From assembly GCA_018302815.1 (NCBI GenBank), contig JAGVZE010000007.1, positions 1 through 64,000 of the forward strand: a DNA stretch of 64,000 nucleotides, in the 5' to 3' direction. Below are positions 42,878-52,059 of the stretch, one piece after another (the first letter of the stretch is position 1; each line of letters opens with the position of its first letter). The DNA comes from Candidatus Woesearchaeota archaeon (GTDB taxonomy: Archaea > Nanobdellota > Nanobdellia > Woesearchaeales > ARS49). The translations under genes and the position numbers were made by a program. Below the pieces are notes generated by a model. It was not told the origin of the DNA and searched no databases. It worked only from the letters and a program-made list of their open reading frames with translations.

Positions 42878-44591
42878 AAAACTCCTAAAAAACAGCAGAG
42901 TGCTCATCCTTATAGCGTGCCTCATATTAGGATTCGTCGCAATCAATCCAAACCCGTTCGCAAGCGGGGTCGTGATAAAAGCGATTGAAAAGAACAGCAC
43001 AGCAGCCCTTGCAGGAATGCTGTCCCCAGACGCCAAAATCTCGGTCACAAAACACGAACACATAACCGCCATAAACAACAAACCAATCGAAACAATAGAA
43101 GACTACTACTCAATCATATCCGCGCTCAAACCAGAACAAAGCCTCACAATCAAAACCACAAAAGGAAGATACACACTCACAACAAAACCACTAACCGTAA
43201 CCACAATCCTAGATGAGAACGAAACCATAACTCTCAATGAAACATACGAAGTCAACGAGACAATAGACAACGAAACAGTCCTCATCAACAAAACACGAAC
43301 CAAACGAATCACACAGCCAAAAACTGAAACCAAAACAATAGGCACAGAACCACTAGGCATTAGCGTCGCACCAGCTCCAACAAGCAACCTAAAAAAAGGA
43401 CTAGACCTTCAAGGAGGAACAAGAGTCGTACTCAAACCAGAAGGCAACGTCACACCAGAACTAATCGAAGAAGTCATAGACGCGCTAAAAGAAAGACTCA
43501 ACGTCTACGGCCTATCTGACGTCGTCGTCAACTCAGTCTCATCAAGCCCAGAATTCCTCGGCGGAACAAGCGACAAATACATCATCGTAGAAGTTGCGGG
43601 CGCGACAGAAGCCGAAGTCAAAACACTCATCTCAACACAAGGAAAATTTGAAGCAAAAATAGGCAACGAAACAGTATTCATCGGCGGAAAAGACATAACA
43701 TATGTCTGTAAATCAGCACAGTGCGCAGGACTTGACCCCAACAGAGGATGCGGACGCACAGAAACAGGCTATGCCTGCGGATTCCAATTCAGCATCACGC
43801 TAAGCCCCAGCGCCGCGCAACGCCAAGCAGACCTAACCTTTGCGCTCACAGTACGAGACGGAACCCTCTCAGAACCACTAATACTCTACCTTGACGACCA
43901 AGAAGTCGATTCACTAAACATCGCAGCAGACCTTCGAGGAAGAGCAGTCACAGATATCGCGATAACAGGCGGCGGAGAAGGACCAAATGAACAACAGGCA
44001 ATCGACAACACGCTCGCCAACATGAAACGACTGCAAACAATCCTCAAAACAGGAAGCTTGCCAGTCAAACTCAACATTGAAAGAATAGACACAATATCGC
44101 CAATCCTTGGAAGCGAATTCCTCAAAAACGCATTCTACGTAGGACTACTAAGCCTTGTTGGCGTCAGCATAGTCCTGATGATAGCCTACCGCAGACTCTT
44201 GATTGCCTTGCCAATAATGATAACGGCGCTCTCAGAAATATTCCTCACACTCGCAACAGCATCCATAATCGGATGGAACATAGACCTTGCCGCAATCGCA
44301 GGAATAATACTCGCAGTAGGAATGGGAGTCAACGACCAAATCATCATCACAGACGAAGCCATACGAAAACAAACAGAACACGCCCACAACTGGAAAGAAC
44401 GCATCAAACGAGCATTCTTCATCATAATGAGCGCGTACTTCACACAACTAGTAGCAATGATCCCACTATTCTTCGCAGGCGCAGGCTTGCTAAAGGGCTT
44501 TGCGGTCACAACCATACTAGCAATCAGCGTAGGCGTCTTCATCACAAGACCAGCATATGCTGCCATAGTGCAGACACTTGTGGAAGAATAA
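42864..44591 (+). CDS. secD: Protein-export membrane protein SecD, with PDZ-like insert
   Basis: The 575-residue protein has an N-terminal helix, the P1 head LKKGLDLQGGTRVVLKPEG and the six-helix part with GIILAVGMGVNDQIIITDEA. Between the first helix and P1 there is an insert at about 27-100 (VIKAIEKNSTAALAGML, ITAINNKPIETIEDYYSIIS) that reads like a PDZ domain, then a Thr/Glu/Asn-rich linker with many sequons. This insert is not usual in SecD. A GACGG tract follows the stop. Confidence 0.93.
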   Translation: MAAIKKLLKNSRVLILIACLILGFVAINPNPFASGVVIKAIEKNSTAALAGMLSPDAKISVTKHEHITAINNKPIETIEDYYSIISALKPEQSLTIKTTKGRYTLTTKPLTVTTILDENETITLNETYEVNETIDNETVLINKTRTKRITQPKTETKTIGTEPLGISVAPAPTSNLKKGLDLQGGTRVVLKPEGNVTPELIEEVIDALKERLNVYGLSDVVVNSVSSSPEFLGGTSDKYIIVEVAGATEAEVKTLISTQGKFEAKIGNETVFIGGKDITYVCKSAQCAGLDPNRGCGRTETGYACGFQFSITLSPSAAQRQADLTFALTVRDGTLSEPLILYLDDQEVDSLNIAADLRGRAVTDIAITGGGEGPNEQQAIDNTLANMKRLQTILKTGSLPVKLNIERIDTISPILGSEFLKNAFYVGLLSLVGVSIVLMIAYRRLLIALPIMITALSEIFLTLATASIIGWNIDLAAIAGIILAVGMGVNDQIIITDEAIRKQTEHAHNWKERIKRAFFIIMSAYFTQLVAMIPLFFAGAGLLKGFAVTTILAISVGVFITRPAYAAIVQTLVEE

Positions 44592-44650
44592 AAGGTAGGA
44601 CGGAAGACGGTTTGTCGGTGGACGGCAGGACGGCTGACGGACGGTAAGGC
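44592..44650 (+). repeat. GACGG-rich intergenic tract 3
   Basis: About six GACGG words occur in 59 bases right after the secD stop. It shares GACGG.TTGTCGG with tract 4. The next gene is on the same strand. Confidence 0.7.
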
Positions 44651-44713
44651 GCAGTCTATTATAACAGAACATTTCTCGCAACTCATATAAAGCAATACTT
44701 CCCATATAATCAC

Positions 44714-45802
44714 ATGAAAACCGAGCTTTCAGCGCTGGACTTGCACTTCCTACTAAAAGAACTAGCCACTGCCCTAATCGGAGCTCGAGTAGACAAGATA
44801 TACCAGCCAGACGGGTTCTTCTTCCAACTGCACAAAAGCGGAGAAGGAAAGCTACTTCTCAAAATAGAAAAAAACTGCCTTTGGCTCACAGGCGCCAAAA
44901 CAGACATGCCAGAAACCCAAAAAGGAATGTGCCAGCTATTACGCAAAGTACTCGAAGGCAAGAAGCTAATATCACTTGAACAAGTCAATGGCGAAAGAAT
45001 ACTAAAACTAACATTCGCCACACAAGCAGAACAGTTCATACTTTATGTTGAGCTCTTCTCCACCGGAAACCTCATACTCTGCGACTTTGACGGCACGATA
45101 AAAATGGCAGTAGAAGAAAGAGCGTGGAAAGACCGCCAAATCAAAAGAGGAGAACCATACCAACTGCCACCAAGCAAAAAAAACACTTTAACTTTTGAAC
45201 GAGCAGACTTCACATTCGGAGAATACCCAATATCAAAACAGCTAGCCCAACTGGGCCTAGGCAAAACATACGCCATGGAATTATGCGCGCGAGCAGGAGT
45301 TGCGCCGCTCGCAGAAACAATCGATTCAGCACAAGCAGACAAACTATTCCTCGCCTACAAAACAATACTATTCGAACCAATAAGCGCGCGAGCTTATGTC
45401 AACGGAGAAATCGCGCCCATAGAACTCAAACATTTAACAGAAACATTCACACAATACTCAAGCTTTAGCGAAGCACTCGATAAACACCTAGGCATAACTG
45501 CCAGCCAGCAAAGACTAGACAAGAAAAGACAAAAATTCCTCGCAGAAAAAGAAAGAATACAACACGCAATAGACATGCAACAAAAAAACCTAGAAAAAGC
45601 CGAACTCGAAATAGTCCAAAACCAAAGAGCAGGAGAACTAATCTACGAACACTACCAAGAACTACAAGAAATAATCGAAGAACTGCGCAAAGCAAAAGAA
45701 AAATTCTCACTTCACCAAATGAAAGAGAAACTCAAAGGACACCCCACAATAAAAGACATCGATCCAAAAACCTCGGACGTGGTGATAGAAATTGATACCT
45801 AA
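44714..45802 (+). CDS. NFACT/Rqc2-family protein without the NFACT-R domain
   Basis: The 362-residue protein starts with NFACT-N (LSALDLHFLLKELATALIGA, then GARVDKIYQP and GNLILCDFDG), then has helix-hairpin-helix (KQLAQLGLGKTYAMELCARAG, in part) and a coiled coil (from about 270). It ends where NFACT-R (DUF814) would normally begin, about half the family length. NFACT/Rqc2 proteins bind stalled 50S subunits. Either NFACT-R is encoded elsewhere or the gene was cut short; the next gene overlaps its stop. Confidence 0.85.
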   Translation: MKTELSALDLHFLLKELATALIGARVDKIYQPDGFFFQLHKSGEGKLLLKIEKNCLWLTGAKTDMPETQKGMCQLLRKVLEGKKLISLEQVNGERILKLTFATQAEQFILYVELFSTGNLILCDFDGTIKMAVEERAWKDRQIKRGEPYQLPPSKKNTLTFERADFTFGEYPISKQLAQLGLGKTYAMELCARAGVAPLAETIDSAQADKLFLAYKTILFEPISARAYVNGEIAPIELKHLTETFTQYSSFSEALDKHLGITASQQRLDKKRQKFLAEKERIQHAIDMQQKNLEKAELEIVQNQRAGELIYEHYQELQEIIEELRKAKEKFSLHQMKEKLKGHPTIKDIDPKTSDVVIEIDT

Positions 45803-46277
45803 AACACATATCGACGCAATAGAACTAATCGCGTTGAAACTAGAAGCAGCAAAGCTGCCTTATGCACTGGTCGGCAGCTGCAACCTTGCATTGCAAGGAA
45901 TTGAAGTGACTCCCAACGATGTCGATATTTCAGTACACAAAGACCACCTTGTATATGTGCGAGACATATTCAAAACGCATAACCCAACAGAAATAACCGA
46001 GTACAAGACAACCACTTCTAAGCAAGCATGGGGCGTCAAAATGACAATAAACAACGTGCCTGTTGAATTCGTAGGCGAGAACGACGACGGACTCTACTAC
46101 GAACACGTCAAAAAGAAACAATACACAAGACACTACCACGCGAACGAAACACCAGTCAACTGCCTGAACCTCTCTCTTGAAGAATACAACTATCGTATAA
46201 CTAACAGGCCGGAAAAAGCAGCGCTCGTGAAAAAAGAAATCGACCGAATGGCCAAGGCATTGACGTGCCCCGGGTGA
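45792..46277 (+). CDS. Nucleotidyltransferase-fold protein, 161 residues
   Basis: LPYALVGSCNLALQGIEVTP followed by NDVDISVHKD gives the GS...DxD core of minimal nucleotidyltransferases, and VPVEFVGEND gives a third acidic strand. The start is a TTG that overlaps the NFACT stop by 11 bases. Substrate unknown; it may be a kanamycin-type or toxin-type NTase. Confidence 0.65.
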   Translation: MIPKTHIDAIELIALKLEAAKLPYALVGSCNLALQGIEVTPNDVDISVHKDHLVYVRDIFKTHNPTEITEYKTTTSKQAWGVKMTINNVPVEFVGENDDGLYYEHVKKKQYTRHYHANETPVNCLNLSLEEYNYRITNRPEKAALVKKEIDRMAKALTCPG

Positions 46278-46313
46278 TTATTTCTTAGAAAATTTGAATT
46301 GAAAGAAAAAAGG

Positions 46314-46424
46314 GCGACAGCTTAGCGGATTTCCCTCGAAACGAAGTACACACCGCTACGGAGACAGGTTTAACTTCCAGGTTCGAATGAGTCTGGGTGG
46401 AACCCTGCCCCTATGGCCGTCTAA
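46314..46424 (-). rRNA. 5S ribosomal RNA
   Basis: On the minus strand the sequence begins AGACGGCCATAGGGGCAGGG and includes ACTCATTCGAACCTGGAAGT and TAAACCTGTC, the loop B/C core of archaeal 5S rRNA. The 5' GACGGC pairs with the 3' GCTGTC. It is about 111 bases long. A TATA box lies at 46446-46455. No 16S or 23S gene is nearby, so the 5S gene is separate here. Confidence 0.92.
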
Positions 46425-46445
46425 CATAACAAACAAAGGGAGGGG

Positions 46446-46455
46446 TTTATAAAGA
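46446..46455 (-). promoter_or_regulatory. TATA box of the 5S rRNA gene
   Basis: GTTTATAAAG on the + strand reads CTTTATAAAC on the minus strand, 22-31 bases before the RNA's 5' end, in the strong rRNA/tRNA promoter form also seen at tRNA-Cys. Confidence 0.6.
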
Positions 46456-46494
46456 TTACTATTTTCTAGCTCATAATGGTGGCAAAGAGGCTCA

Positions 46495-48264
46495 ATGAAG
46501 CTATCAAACCGCACGGTTAAAAAAGAGCAAGTAACATTTTCAGGAGTCTTAAAACTAATTTTTCAAACAGTACGTTCATATAAGAGTGCAGTAACGGGAA
46601 TAATATTTCTTGGCATATTATCGGCAATCGCTTCGCTTATCGGTCCAAAGATTTTCCAGTACATCATCGACGGCCTTCCCGCAGGCACACTTTCATTCGA
46701 ACGCGCAGCACTTTTCGCAATACTAAGCGCAGCAGCAATACTGCTTTCAGCGATTTTCACCCAAATCGCCGAAAAACTCAGTTTTTTCATAGCAACACAA
46801 GTCGAAGACACGTGGAGATACACTTCCCTGCTACGATTTTACCAACTTCCGCTCAAATGGCACGACCAACACGACTCCGGAGAAATCGGCGCCAAAATCG
46901 ACCGCGGAGGAAGCGCGATATGGAGCATACTCTACGAGATTTTCGGACAAAACTTAATAGTGTTATTCATCACACTGGTATTCATCCTAGGCTATATCCT
47001 CTGGCAATACCCCTCATTTATACTGTTATTCATCCTTCCCATTCCAGTATACATCGCAGTCACTTACGTAGTTTCGAACAAAATAGCCGCGATGCAAATA
47101 GGCATCAATAAAATAGACCACCGAGCCAACAGGACATTCTATGACGGAGTTGGCAACCTGCGCTATGTCAAAACATTCGGCAAAGAATACTCAGAAACGC
47201 AAAAATACGCCACCATCTGGGACGCGTATCACCGCGCAGAGTATAACGTGATTCGTTTATGGGCATATCAAAGCTCGCTGCAAAAACTAATAGAAACAAT
47301 CACCCGCGCAATATTGATAATCGTGTGCGTCATCGCAGTAAAATCCAACACTCTGACAATAGGAGAACTGGTTCTGCTAGTAACCTACCAACAGCTCAGC
47401 TACAGCCCGCTTGAAAAACTCAACCAACTATTCACGCGCCTTCGAAGAGTCACCAAACGAGCAAGCCATCTCTTCGACATCGCAGCTGAAATAGACCCAC
47501 TAGCTGATGCGCCCGACGCGGTAAACCTTTCCCAACTAAAACGCGAAATACGATTCGAAGACGTTCATTTCGAATACAGCAAAAAACTCCACACACTCCA
47601 TGAGATATCCTTATCAATAAAGCCAGGAACAACCACTGCCATTGTCGGACGAAGCGGAGCAGGCAAAACAACCCTTGCGATGCTCCTTGCACGATTCTAC
47701 GATCCTGACGCAGGAAAAATAACCTGGGACGGAATCGATTTACGTAAAACAAAACGCTCAAGCCTTCGAAACAAGCTGACACTCATACTCCAAGACACCA
47801 CACTTTTCAATAGAAGCATAGCAGACAACATCGCATATGGCAAACCAAGCGCGAGCCAATCTGAAATAGAAAAGGCAGCAAAACTAGCACACGCACACGA
47901 ATTCATCAAAACACTCCCCAAAGGATATCATTCTATAGTAGGAGAACGAGGAGTTCGATTATCCGGCGGGCAAAGACAAAGAATCGCTATCGCACGCGCG
48001 CTACTTGGAGCGCCAGAACTCTTAATCATGGACGAAGCGACATCACATCTTGACAGCGAAACAGAACTTGCCATCAAAGAAGCAATAGAATATCTGCGCG
48101 GCAAACACACCCAAGTAATCATCGCGCACCGCCTATCAACAGTACAACACGCAGACAACATAGTGCTAATGGACAACGGAAGGATTCTCGCCCAAGGAAA
48201 ACACGAAACTCTACTCGCGCATCCACTTTACCGCAAACTCTGCGCGCTCCAGCTCCACAAATAG
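46495..48264 (+). CDS. ABC transporter, fused permease and ATPase (ABCB-like exporter)
   Basis: The 589-residue half-transporter has six membrane helices in 1-310, then an ATPase domain with Walker A VGRSGAGKTTLAM, signature LSGGQRQRIAIARAL, Walker B LLIMDEATSHLD and H-loop IAHRLST. It should act as a homodimer exporting lipid, peptide or drug-like substrates. It has its own promoter upstream of 46495. Confidence 0.92.
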   Translation: MKLSNRTVKKEQVTFSGVLKLIFQTVRSYKSAVTGIIFLGILSAIASLIGPKIFQYIIDGLPAGTLSFERAALFAILSAAAILLSAIFTQIAEKLSFFIATQVEDTWRYTSLLRFYQLPLKWHDQHDSGEIGAKIDRGGSAIWSILYEIFGQNLIVLFITLVFILGYILWQYPSFILLFILPIPVYIAVTYVVSNKIAAMQIGINKIDHRANRTFYDGVGNLRYVKTFGKEYSETQKYATIWDAYHRAEYNVIRLWAYQSSLQKLIETITRAILIIVCVIAVKSNTLTIGELVLLVTYQQLSYSPLEKLNQLFTRLRRVTKRASHLFDIAAEIDPLADAPDAVNLSQLKREIRFEDVHFEYSKKLHTLHEISLSIKPGTTTAIVGRSGAGKTTLAMLLARFYDPDAGKITWDGIDLRKTKRSSLRNKLTLILQDTTLFNRSIADNIAYGKPSASQSEIEKAAKLAHAHEFIKTLPKGYHSIVGERGVRLSGGQRQRIAIARALLGAPELLIMDEATSHLDSETELAIKEAIEYLRGKHTQVIIAHRLSTVQHADNIVLMDNGRILAQGKHETLLAHPLYRKLCALQLHK

Positions 48265-48313
48265 AGACGCCACTTTCACAATCTTTTTAACATACTCTGA
48301 ACCCGACTCCTCC

Positions 48314-49219
48314 ATGAAAGCATTCGTAACAGGAGGAGCAGGGTTCATCGGCAGCCATCTTGTGGAAGCGCTCGTCAAAGAAGGACACGAAGTCACGGTC
48401 TTCGACAACCTGCGCTCAGGCAAGGAATCCAACTTGTCAACTGTTCGAGGCAAAATAACATTCATCAAAGGAGACATAACAAAACCACTCGACCTTGAAG
48501 CGATACACGGACACGATGTCTGTTTTCACCTTGCAGCAATCCCGAGCGTACCATATTCAATAGAGCACCCAATTGAAGTTCACGATGTTAACGCCACAGG
48601 AACGTTAAACGTCCTTGAAGCCTGCCGAAAGCATCACATCAAAAAAGTCGTTTATTCAAGCACAGCAGCAGTCTACGGCGACGAACCGACACTACCCAAA
48701 ACCGAAACCAGCGTTATCAAAGCGCTATCGCCATACGCCGCAAGCAAACTTGCCGGCGAATACTATATCCACCTTTACGCGTCGCTCTATAACCTTCCAA
48801 CCGTGGCTCTCAGATACTTCAACGTCTACGGACCACGCCAAGACCCAACCTCACCATACTCAGGAGTCATCACAAAGTTTGTAACGCTTCTTCGACAGGG
48901 CAAACAGCCAACACTATTCGCCAACGGAACAAACACACGAGACTTCGTCTACGTAGGAGACATAGTGCAGGCGAACATCAAGGCCGTCAATGCGCCGTCA
49001 GGAACGTACAACGCCGCCACAGGAACACAAATCACGATAAAAGAACTCTTTGATGAAATACAACAAATCCTAAAAACTCGCGTCACACCAATAAACGCCC
49101 CACCCCTCGCAGGAGACATCCCCCACAGCAAAGCGAACATAACCAAAATCAAAACAATCGGATACGCTTCGACAACCAACCTTTCACAAGGACTCGCTCT
49201 CACAGTACAAAACCTTTAA
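48314..49219 (+). CDS. NAD-dependent nucleotide-sugar epimerase (GalE-like)
   Basis: The 301-residue extended SDR begins KAFVTGGAGFIGSHLVEALV and has VFDNLRSG, catalytic YSSTAAVYG and SPYAASKLAGEYY (Tyr-x3-Lys), and RYFNVYGPRQDPTSPYSGVI. This is the pattern of UDP-glucose 4-epimerase-like enzymes. Which sugar it converts cannot be told. It probably supplies surface glycan precursors. Confidence 0.9.
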   Translation: MKAFVTGGAGFIGSHLVEALVKEGHEVTVFDNLRSGKESNLSTVRGKITFIKGDITKPLDLEAIHGHDVCFHLAAIPSVPYSIEHPIEVHDVNATGTLNVLEACRKHHIKKVVYSSTAAVYGDEPTLPKTETSVIKALSPYAASKLAGEYYIHLYASLYNLPTVALRYFNVYGPRQDPTSPYSGVITKFVTLLRQGKQPTLFANGTNTRDFVYVGDIVQANIKAVNAPSGTYNAATGTQITIKELFDEIQQILKTRVTPINAPPLAGDIPHSKANITKIKTIGYASTTNLSQGLALTVQNL

Positions 49220-49243
49220 AACAACAACAGCTCAAATCAACTC

Positions 49244-50566
49244 ATGTCTGCCAGCAAAAAGACAGAGGTGTGGAAAGAACTGCTAGAAACACTTTCAACA
49301 CACATCAAAGCGCCAATAATCTGCGGACCCGCAGTCTTTGGCAAACTCCCATTCTTCCAAGAACTACGAAATCGATTACACGAACAACCTTACACGAACG
49401 TTCCAGGCATACGCTATGTGAGCGTCGACATTGAAGGAACACCAGTACACGCAGGACCGTTCAAGACAAACGAACCGCACGCGTTAGACGAAGAACTCTC
49501 AGATGCGCGCGTCAAACTACCAGAATGGCAGCCCCAATACGAAGAACTAATCACGCTCTCAATAAAACAAGCGCACCACGCAGGAACCAAACTAGCAATC
49601 GCAAGCGAAAGCCTAGCGCGCGCCAAACTACTATTAGAATTCAGCCAATCAGTTTCACACGCGCGAACACTAGAACAAGCGCTAACACTCGCAGCACAAT
49701 TCATCGTCAGCAAATTCAAACTCAGCAACGCCCTATTAACCGCCAACGGCAAAACAGCACGCTATTACGACCTAGTGCCTTGCGCGCTCCTTGCCGAACA
49801 AAAAATAATCGCACAACTCAAAGAATCAAACAGCCCAATCATCGTGCAAAACAGCCACACAGACATATTCTTCTCAAGCATAAAAGACATCAAGAACGCC
49901 CCGCCCTGCATGCTCGGCCTTCCAATAAATCGCGCCCGAGAACACATCGGGCACGCAGTACTATACGCGGAACACATTCCGCACATAGAAAACATAACCG
50001 AAGTCCTATTCGAACTCGCGCTAGAACTCGAACGCCTCAACGAATATGAAAAAGCGCAGGAAAACGCCACAACAGACTCGCTCACAGGCTTACACAACAG
50101 ATACGAACTCGCGGCCAAAGCGAACGCGATGCTCCAACGGCTTTCCTCATCCAACCAACCAATCAGCATCATCATGATAGACGCAGACAACTTCAAAAAA
50201 TACAACGACACCCACGGACACGTCGAAGGCGACAACATACTAAAACTCATTGCCCACATAGTCAAACAATCAACACCGGAAAACGCATTCGCCTGCAGAT
50301 ACGGAGGAGAAGAATTCACCATCGTGCTCCCTGGCGCCGAACAAAACGCTGCCAAAGACTTCGCTGAAAAACTACGAACAGACGTAGAACAATCCTGCCA
50401 GCTCACAATCAGCATCGGCATCTGCACATGCATGAACAGCACGGCAAGCCTGCAAACACTCCTAAAAGAAGCAGACGCGCAACTTTACCGCGCAAAACAC
50501 CTCGGCAAAAACAGAACCGCAGGGTCTGTCATGATAGACAAAAATCTAGGAGTAATAAATATCTGA
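49244..50566 (+). CDS. GAF-like and GGDEF-domain protein (predicted diguanylate cyclase)
   Basis: The 440-residue protein has an N-terminal unknown part, a GAF-like domain at about 130-260 and a C-terminal GGDEF domain. The GGDEF part shows DSLTGLHNRYEL, MIDADNFKKYNDTHGHVEGD and the active-site RYGGEEFTIVLPG with GGEEF intact. No RxxD inhibitory site precedes it. It should make c-di-GMP or a related nucleotide. GGDEF proteins are scarce in archaea, and I see no EAL, HD-GYP or PilZ gene in the window. Confidence 0.88.
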   Translation: MSASKKTEVWKELLETLSTHIKAPIICGPAVFGKLPFFQELRNRLHEQPYTNVPGIRYVSVDIEGTPVHAGPFKTNEPHALDEELSDARVKLPEWQPQYEELITLSIKQAHHAGTKLAIASESLARAKLLLEFSQSVSHARTLEQALTLAAQFIVSKFKLSNALLTANGKTARYYDLVPCALLAEQKIIAQLKESNSPIIVQNSHTDIFFSSIKDIKNAPPCMLGLPINRAREHIGHAVLYAEHIPHIENITEVLFELALELERLNEYEKAQENATTDSLTGLHNRYELAAKANAMLQRLSSSNQPISIIMIDADNFKKYNDTHGHVEGDNILKLIAHIVKQSTPENAFACRYGGEEFTIVLPGAEQNAAKDFAEKLRTDVEQSCQLTISIGICTCMNSTASLQTLLKEADAQLYRAKHLGKNRTAGSVMIDKNLGVINI

Positions 50567-50671
50567 CTATTTAGACGTCATAATCTCAATAACATCCCTG
50601 TGCTTTAGGAACGTGTCCCGGCCAATCTTACGCCTTGTTTTCACGTCAACTGCCGCAACGAAGTTCTTTTG
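50567..50671 (-). pseudogene. Detached 3' end of a YchF-like GTPase gene
   Basis: Read on the minus strand it encodes QKNFVAAVDVKTRRKIGRDT, then FLKHRDVIEIMTSK and a stop: 34 codons of the end of the GTPase at 50798-51982. Only two residues differ (Leu to Phe, Asn to His), although the DNA differs at about 14 places, mostly silent. A 40-base core is identical (50610-50649 and 50841-50880). It ends next to the stop of the GGDEF gene. Confidence 0.88.
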
Positions 50672-50797
50672 CAAACTTTTAGAAAGTTTGATCAAAAGCG
50701 CTCTTCATCTCGATTCGAGAAGCAATTTCATAAATCCCTTCTTTGAAGGGATGTTTATGACTCTTCTCTCATCTTGATGATGTCGCGCGACTCAGTC
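50672..50797 (+). mobile_element. Hairpin-rich insert beside the GTPase 3' end (element copy 2)
   Basis: Aligned with 7574-7713, it has AAACTTT/AAAGTTT, then GATCAAA, a TCTCG/CGAGA-type hairpin ending GAGAAGCAATTT, the hairpin ATCCCTTC-TTT-GAAGGGAT (sequence differs, pairing kept), and ATGACTCTTCTCTC. It is non-coding. It lies exactly between the detached and the intact GTPase 3' ends. Confidence 0.6.
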
Positions 50798-51982
50798 TCA
50801 TTTAGAAGTCATTATCTCAATAACATCCCTATTCTTGAGCAACGTGTCCCGGCCAATCTTACGCCTTGTTTTCACGTCAACCGCTGCCACAAAATTCTTT
50901 TGAAGGTCGGTATGAATCCTTCCTGCGAAATCAAACGCAGTGCTTCCCGCAGGCAACAAGAAACAATCAGGCAAAATGTTGCCGTGAGCGTCACCGAGCT
51001 TTCCTACACCGCCAGGGAAAATCGCTATCATTTTAAGCATCTCAAACACTGCGACATCAAGCGCTTTCTGCACGCCTGTTCCTTCCCATTTGTCAAGAAC
51101 ATTCTTCTGGATGAATTCAAGCGCGGCCTTCTGCTTATCCGATAACTGGCCTGACATCTCAAATGACGTGCTGCCCGGAATGTACTTTATGAGACCCTTG
51201 CTCGACGCCTCTTTTAAAGCGAGCTCAGACTCAGCGCTAACCGGCACGAAAACATAATCAGGGAACAACTTCTTGCAACGCTCAAGATTCTCCTTCGACT
51301 GAGGAATATCCATCTTGTTCGCGACAATAACCATAGGCTTAGTCTTTTTACGAATATGAACCGCCAAGGAATGCAATTGCTCCTCAGTCCAAGTCGAAGG
51401 CTTCGCAGGATCCATCTTAAGAGTATTAAGCCCCAACTTAACAAAAGATTCATCAACCTTAAGGCCCGACACCTGCCTTGCGAGCGCAGGAACCGCCCCG
51501 CCCTCGTGCTCAGACTGCCTTGCAATCCTATCCCAACCCTTCTTGATAATGCTCAAAATCCACATATCAACTTCAATCTCAAGAAAACGAATATCAAAAG
51601 CAGGATCGCCAGTGCCAACAGGCTCGCCACGCTCATTTGTGCTACCGCTCATATCCACAACATGCAAGAAAACATCAGCCTGCCTTAAGTCGTCAAGGAA
51701 CTGGTTGCCCATACCCTTGCCCTCATGAGCTCCAGGAACCAAACCCGCGACATCCATCACGTCAATATTAACAAATCTCGTGCCGTTAACGCACATTCCA
51801 ACCCTCGGATTGCACTGCGCATTAAGCTCTCTATCAACACACTGAACCCTCACGAACGCGACACCATGATTCGGCTTAATAGTCGCAAAAGGATAATTCG
51901 CGATAAGAATATCAGCTAATGTGAGCGCCTTGAAAAACGTCGACTTTCCAACATTAGCCTTACCAACTATTCCCACTAGCAT
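50798..51982 (-). CDS. YchF/Obg-like GTPase, archaeal Ygr210 type
   Basis: The 394-residue protein has P-loop GIVGKANVGKSTFFKALT, the switch region NYPFATIKPNHG, DVAGLVPGAHEGKGMGNQFL and VANKMDIP (in place of NKxD). It ends with a TGS-like domain (HGNILPDCFLLPAG, AFDFAGRIHTDLQKNFV). These P-loop proteins act near ribosomes and hydrolyse ATP or GTP. The last 35 codons have a second copy downstream, beyond a hairpin element, so the 3' end may have been replaced. Confidence 0.92.
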   Translation of the reverse strand: MLVGIVGKANVGKSTFFKALTLADILIANYPFATIKPNHGVAFVRVQCVDRELNAQCNPRVGMCVNGTRFVNIDVMDVAGLVPGAHEGKGMGNQFLDDLRQADVFLHVVDMSGSTNERGEPVGTGDPAFDIRFLEIEVDMWILSIIKKGWDRIARQSEHEGGAVPALARQVSGLKVDESFVKLGLNTLKMDPAKPSTWTEEQLHSLAVHIRKKTKPMVIVANKMDIPQSKENLERCKKLFPDYVFVPVSAESELALKEASSKGLIKYIPGSTSFEMSGQLSDKQKAALEFIQKNVLDKWEGTGVQKALDVAVFEMLKMIAIFPGGVGKLGDAHGNILPDCFLLPAGSTAFDFAGRIHTDLQKNFVAAVDVKTRRKIGRDTLLKNRDVIEIMTSK

Positions 51983-52059
51983 ACGACGTTCGCCTCGTCC
52001 TTCATTCTTAAATGTTTGCCTCCGCTACGTTTATAAACGCGCCGACCATCTAACTTCGT

